Shown here: piece by piece, positions 61,641 to 64,000 of the stretch
How the letters are laid out: every line of letters begins with the position of its first letter
Numbering within the stretch: position 1 is the stretch's first letter
Assembly: GCA_027257055.1 (NCBI GenBank)
Contig: JAPVLO010000383.1
Coordinates: 806,001 to 870,000, forward strand
Origin: Cephalopachus bancanus
Taxonomy: Eukaryota; Chordata; Mammalia; Primates; Tarsiidae
Length of the DNA stretch: 64,000 nt
Reading direction: 5' to 3'
Notes under the pieces: model-generated
Told to the model about the DNA's origin: nothing
What the model saw: only the letters and a program-made list of their open reading frames with translations
The model's database searches: none
Translations under genes and position numbers: made by a program

Positions 61641-61864
61641 ATAGTAGATTATGATTGACCAGTGAAAGATTCCTGTGAGAGAACACACTGTTCTTTTATT
61701 GGGTTCAGTTTATTAACGGACCAACCAGTATTTCCTTTTTATTATGTATTTGGAATTTTAAGAAATTACAGATTTATTTCTAAGATAATTGTGCACATAC
61801 ACTTGAAAACCTTTCCAAGGAGTTAATTCTTTTGTGTATGTTCTGACTAGGCACAGATAGAGGC

Positions 61865-62110
61865 ATATAGTGCTATGGTGAAAAATGTCCGTTTTGGCAT
61901 CAGAGGGCTCTTAGTTATAGCTTTTCAAGTTCTACTAGTGAAACTTAGCTTGCTTCAACCTTATAATCTTGAGTTTTCTCATCTCTTAGGAAAAGGGGGG
62001 GGAGTAGATAATAACAGTACTAATCTCATAGGATTTTTGTGGGATTACATGAAATAATGCATAAAATTAGTAGTGAACAGGGTTTATAGTAAGCAATCAT
62101 TAAGTTTTCA
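61865..62110 (+). mobile_element. MIR SINE
   Basis: gagttttctcatctcttagg, actaatctcataggattttt and tgggattacatgaaataatg. Confidence 0.7.
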
Positions 62111-62763
62111 TGCTGCTACTGATAGATTTAAGTAAATTTTACCTATCTATTTTTACTCACAATTTTTAAAATAAATGTTACGCAGTATTTAAAGGGGGAA
62201 ATCATTATAATAAGTGGAATTTTATATTAGAAGAATGTATCAATATTTTGTACTAGAGTATTATAGTAATGAATGTCTTTCCAATAGAATAATAAGAAAA
62301 CTCGCGAGAGAGATCTCATAATTACCAAGTAAGATTTTGCTCCCTAATTTTCTCTTAGCCTTTTAATTTTTTTAACTTGGTTTTAGAATCATTGCCTCAA
62401 ATAATTTTTACCAAAGAAAAGCAGAGTTAATGAATTATCAGGACTAAGGCACTTATAATACAAAAGTACATTAAACTCCGTATAAAAAGCTGGGTTCCCT
62501 TCCCTCTTCAGAAATGTAAAATGTCTCCTGTTTAAGGTGAAGAAGCGTAATGTATTTCCATCAATATAATAAGGTATAACAAATAATATGAGTTTTTGCA
62601 TTTCTTTAACAACCTCAGAGTCTTTTATGACCCAGCCACTGTTCTAAGCAACTGGGGTATAGAATTGGAAGTAGTACAGCCGTTGCTTTGCTAAGCTATG
62701 GTCTAGCCATGTGTTCTTTGAGGTAAACTTTGGCCCCTTCCTCTACCTTAGGGAGATGAATCT

Positions 62764-62782
62764 CCTCTCTCTCTCTCTCGAA
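62764..62782 (+). repeat. (CT)n simple repeat
   Basis: ctctctctctctctctc run. Confidence 0.9.
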
Positions 62783-63354
62783 TTTATTTACAAAATAAGT
62801 AAATCTTAAAAAAAAGAAAAGAAAGTAGTAATGATATGTTCTTGGAGAGTTCATAGATGTAAACAGACAGTATTGATATACGGTGTGATCAGTGTGATAA
62901 ACTTGACAGAGAGTATTCGAGAATTGAGGTATCATAGAGGCACCTAATCCAGCCTTATGGTGCGAGTTGGTAAGGGGAATTTACTAGAGGAGTGACACCT
63001 CAAACGAGTTGAGCTAGATACTGTTAGGGAAAAGCATTCATACACTTAGGGAGACTGTAACATGCAATTATTGGATATATCAGAATAAATATGGCTCATC
63101 ATTAAGCAAGAGTTAGAGATGTTGGTGGAAGACAAAATCGTCAAGATCCTTTTGTGCCTGCTAAGCGGCAGGTTTCTTTTCTGAAGGCATTGGGGCACTG
63201 GTGATGGCTTTGGATGGAAGAGTAAGTAGAATTCCTCTTTTTAATGATCCCTTTGGCATTATTGTGGAGGATAGAGTGAAACTAAGTATGGGGAAGGGTG
63301 CCCAAAAAACCCTGGAATTTGTTTATTAAAAGATGATGTATGTATTCTTACATG

Positions 63355-63705
63355 CTTAAACTGCAGTCACCTTCAGAGTACTCTCTATTTGATGTAATAC
63401 ACCTATCAAGATGCTTTTTTCCACTGCTCAAAACATTTTTCAAGCTTATCAACTTTGATGACTTTTAGTGCTTCTGCTGTCTTTTGTGTCACCTTTTCCA
63501 CATCAGTAAAACATATTTTGTAGACTTTTTTCATCTAGAGAGACAAAAAAAAAAAAAAATTACTTGGGGTGAGATTGGGTGAATAGTGAGAGTATAGCAT
63601 GGGGGTCATGCCATTTTTGGTCAAAAACTACTGAACACTCAGCGCTGTATTGGTGGTTGTGCTCATAAATCACCCATCATGAAATGGGCAAATGCGTTGA
63701 AAGAA
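63355..63705 (-). pseudogene. Mariner-type transposase fossil (C-terminal part)
   Basis: Read on the complement, pieces resemble mariner: TALSVQ, stop, FLTKNGMTP, then HYSPNLTPSNFFFF, which in live relatives is YSPDLAPCDFF. After a frame change come KKVYKI, DVEKVTQKTAEALK and KCFEQWKK. The catalytic Asp of the SPDL motif is Asn, and stops and frameshifts are present. It is inactive. The flank to the right (63706-64000) may belong to the same or another old element. Confidence 0.7.
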
Positions 63706-64000
63706 TCTCCAAAAAATAATTTCACTGAAACCAAGCATAGCATCTCACAATGCTATCTGGTACACTGATGCCAATGAGTTCTAGAACACTTACCAAGCAG
63801 GGAAAGCCTGTACCATGAGGGTCCCACCCTCCAAAAGATAATTGTGTTTGGCATTTTTGGAGGCGGTTGAGGTTCCCCTTGTATACGTACAGAGAAATTG
63901 TCAAAAAGGTTCTGGCGGTGATCCATGAAAGAAATCACTAGGGCTTGAACAGAATCACAGTGCGAGTAGTGTTAGAATTGACAAATTACAAATCGGTTTT

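Overview
This is a vertebrate, primate-type nuclear window. It is AT-rich, dense in Alu SINEs and old L1, and holds a GC-rich CpG island at about 20.8-24.5 kb. It contains one protein-coding gene: the 5' end of PHIP (pleckstrin homology domain interacting protein, also DCAF14/BRWD2) on the + strand. Seven coding exons can be joined exactly (22622-22661, 22747-22805, 22914-22943, 23156-23215, 41311-41461, 41546-41644, 58980-59140). Together they are 600 nt and encode residues 1-200, ending just inside the first WD40 repeat. The rest of the gene lies beyond the right edge.

Organism. The younger Alus are full dimers with a right arm containing an unusual GC-rich hairpin (gtggccgggagcggccac) and a linker reading ctctacaataaatcaaaaaa. 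I see no galago/loris-type tRNA SINEs and no standard lemur Alu right arm. Several L1 3' ends finish in aattgtaccccacatcttta...aataaa, unlike the anthropoid L1PA tail. A primate outside the anthropoids is indicated, and a tarsier is my best guess. This is inference, not proven by the window.

Layout. 1-20.8 kb is intergenic sequence upstream of PHIP: Alus, old L1 (two with the minus-then-plus arrangement expected of 5' inversion), MIR/L2 relics, a retroposed LTR-type 3' end, and a 180-bp direct duplication about 1.5 kb apart. 20.8-24.5 kb is the CpG island with promoter, 5' UTR, exons 1-4 packed into 600 bp, and many GC microsatellites, including a 112-nt uninterrupted pyrimidine run. 23.2-41.3 kb is the 18.1-kb intron 4. 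41.3-41.65 kb holds exons 5 and 6, separated by an 84-bp intron. 41.65-58.98 kb is the 17.3-kb intron 6, followed by exon 7 and the first 4.9 kb of intron 7, which ends in a mariner-type transposase fossil.

Function. The encoded segment is the N-terminal helical (LisH-like) part of PHIP and the start of its WD40 propeller. From knowledge of the family, PHIP is a chromatin-binding substrate receptor of CUL4-DDB1 ubiquitin ligase, first described as a partner of the IRS1 PH domain. No novel biological system was found. The points of interest are local sequence rearrangements, repeat structure in the promoter and first introns, and an in-frame microexon.
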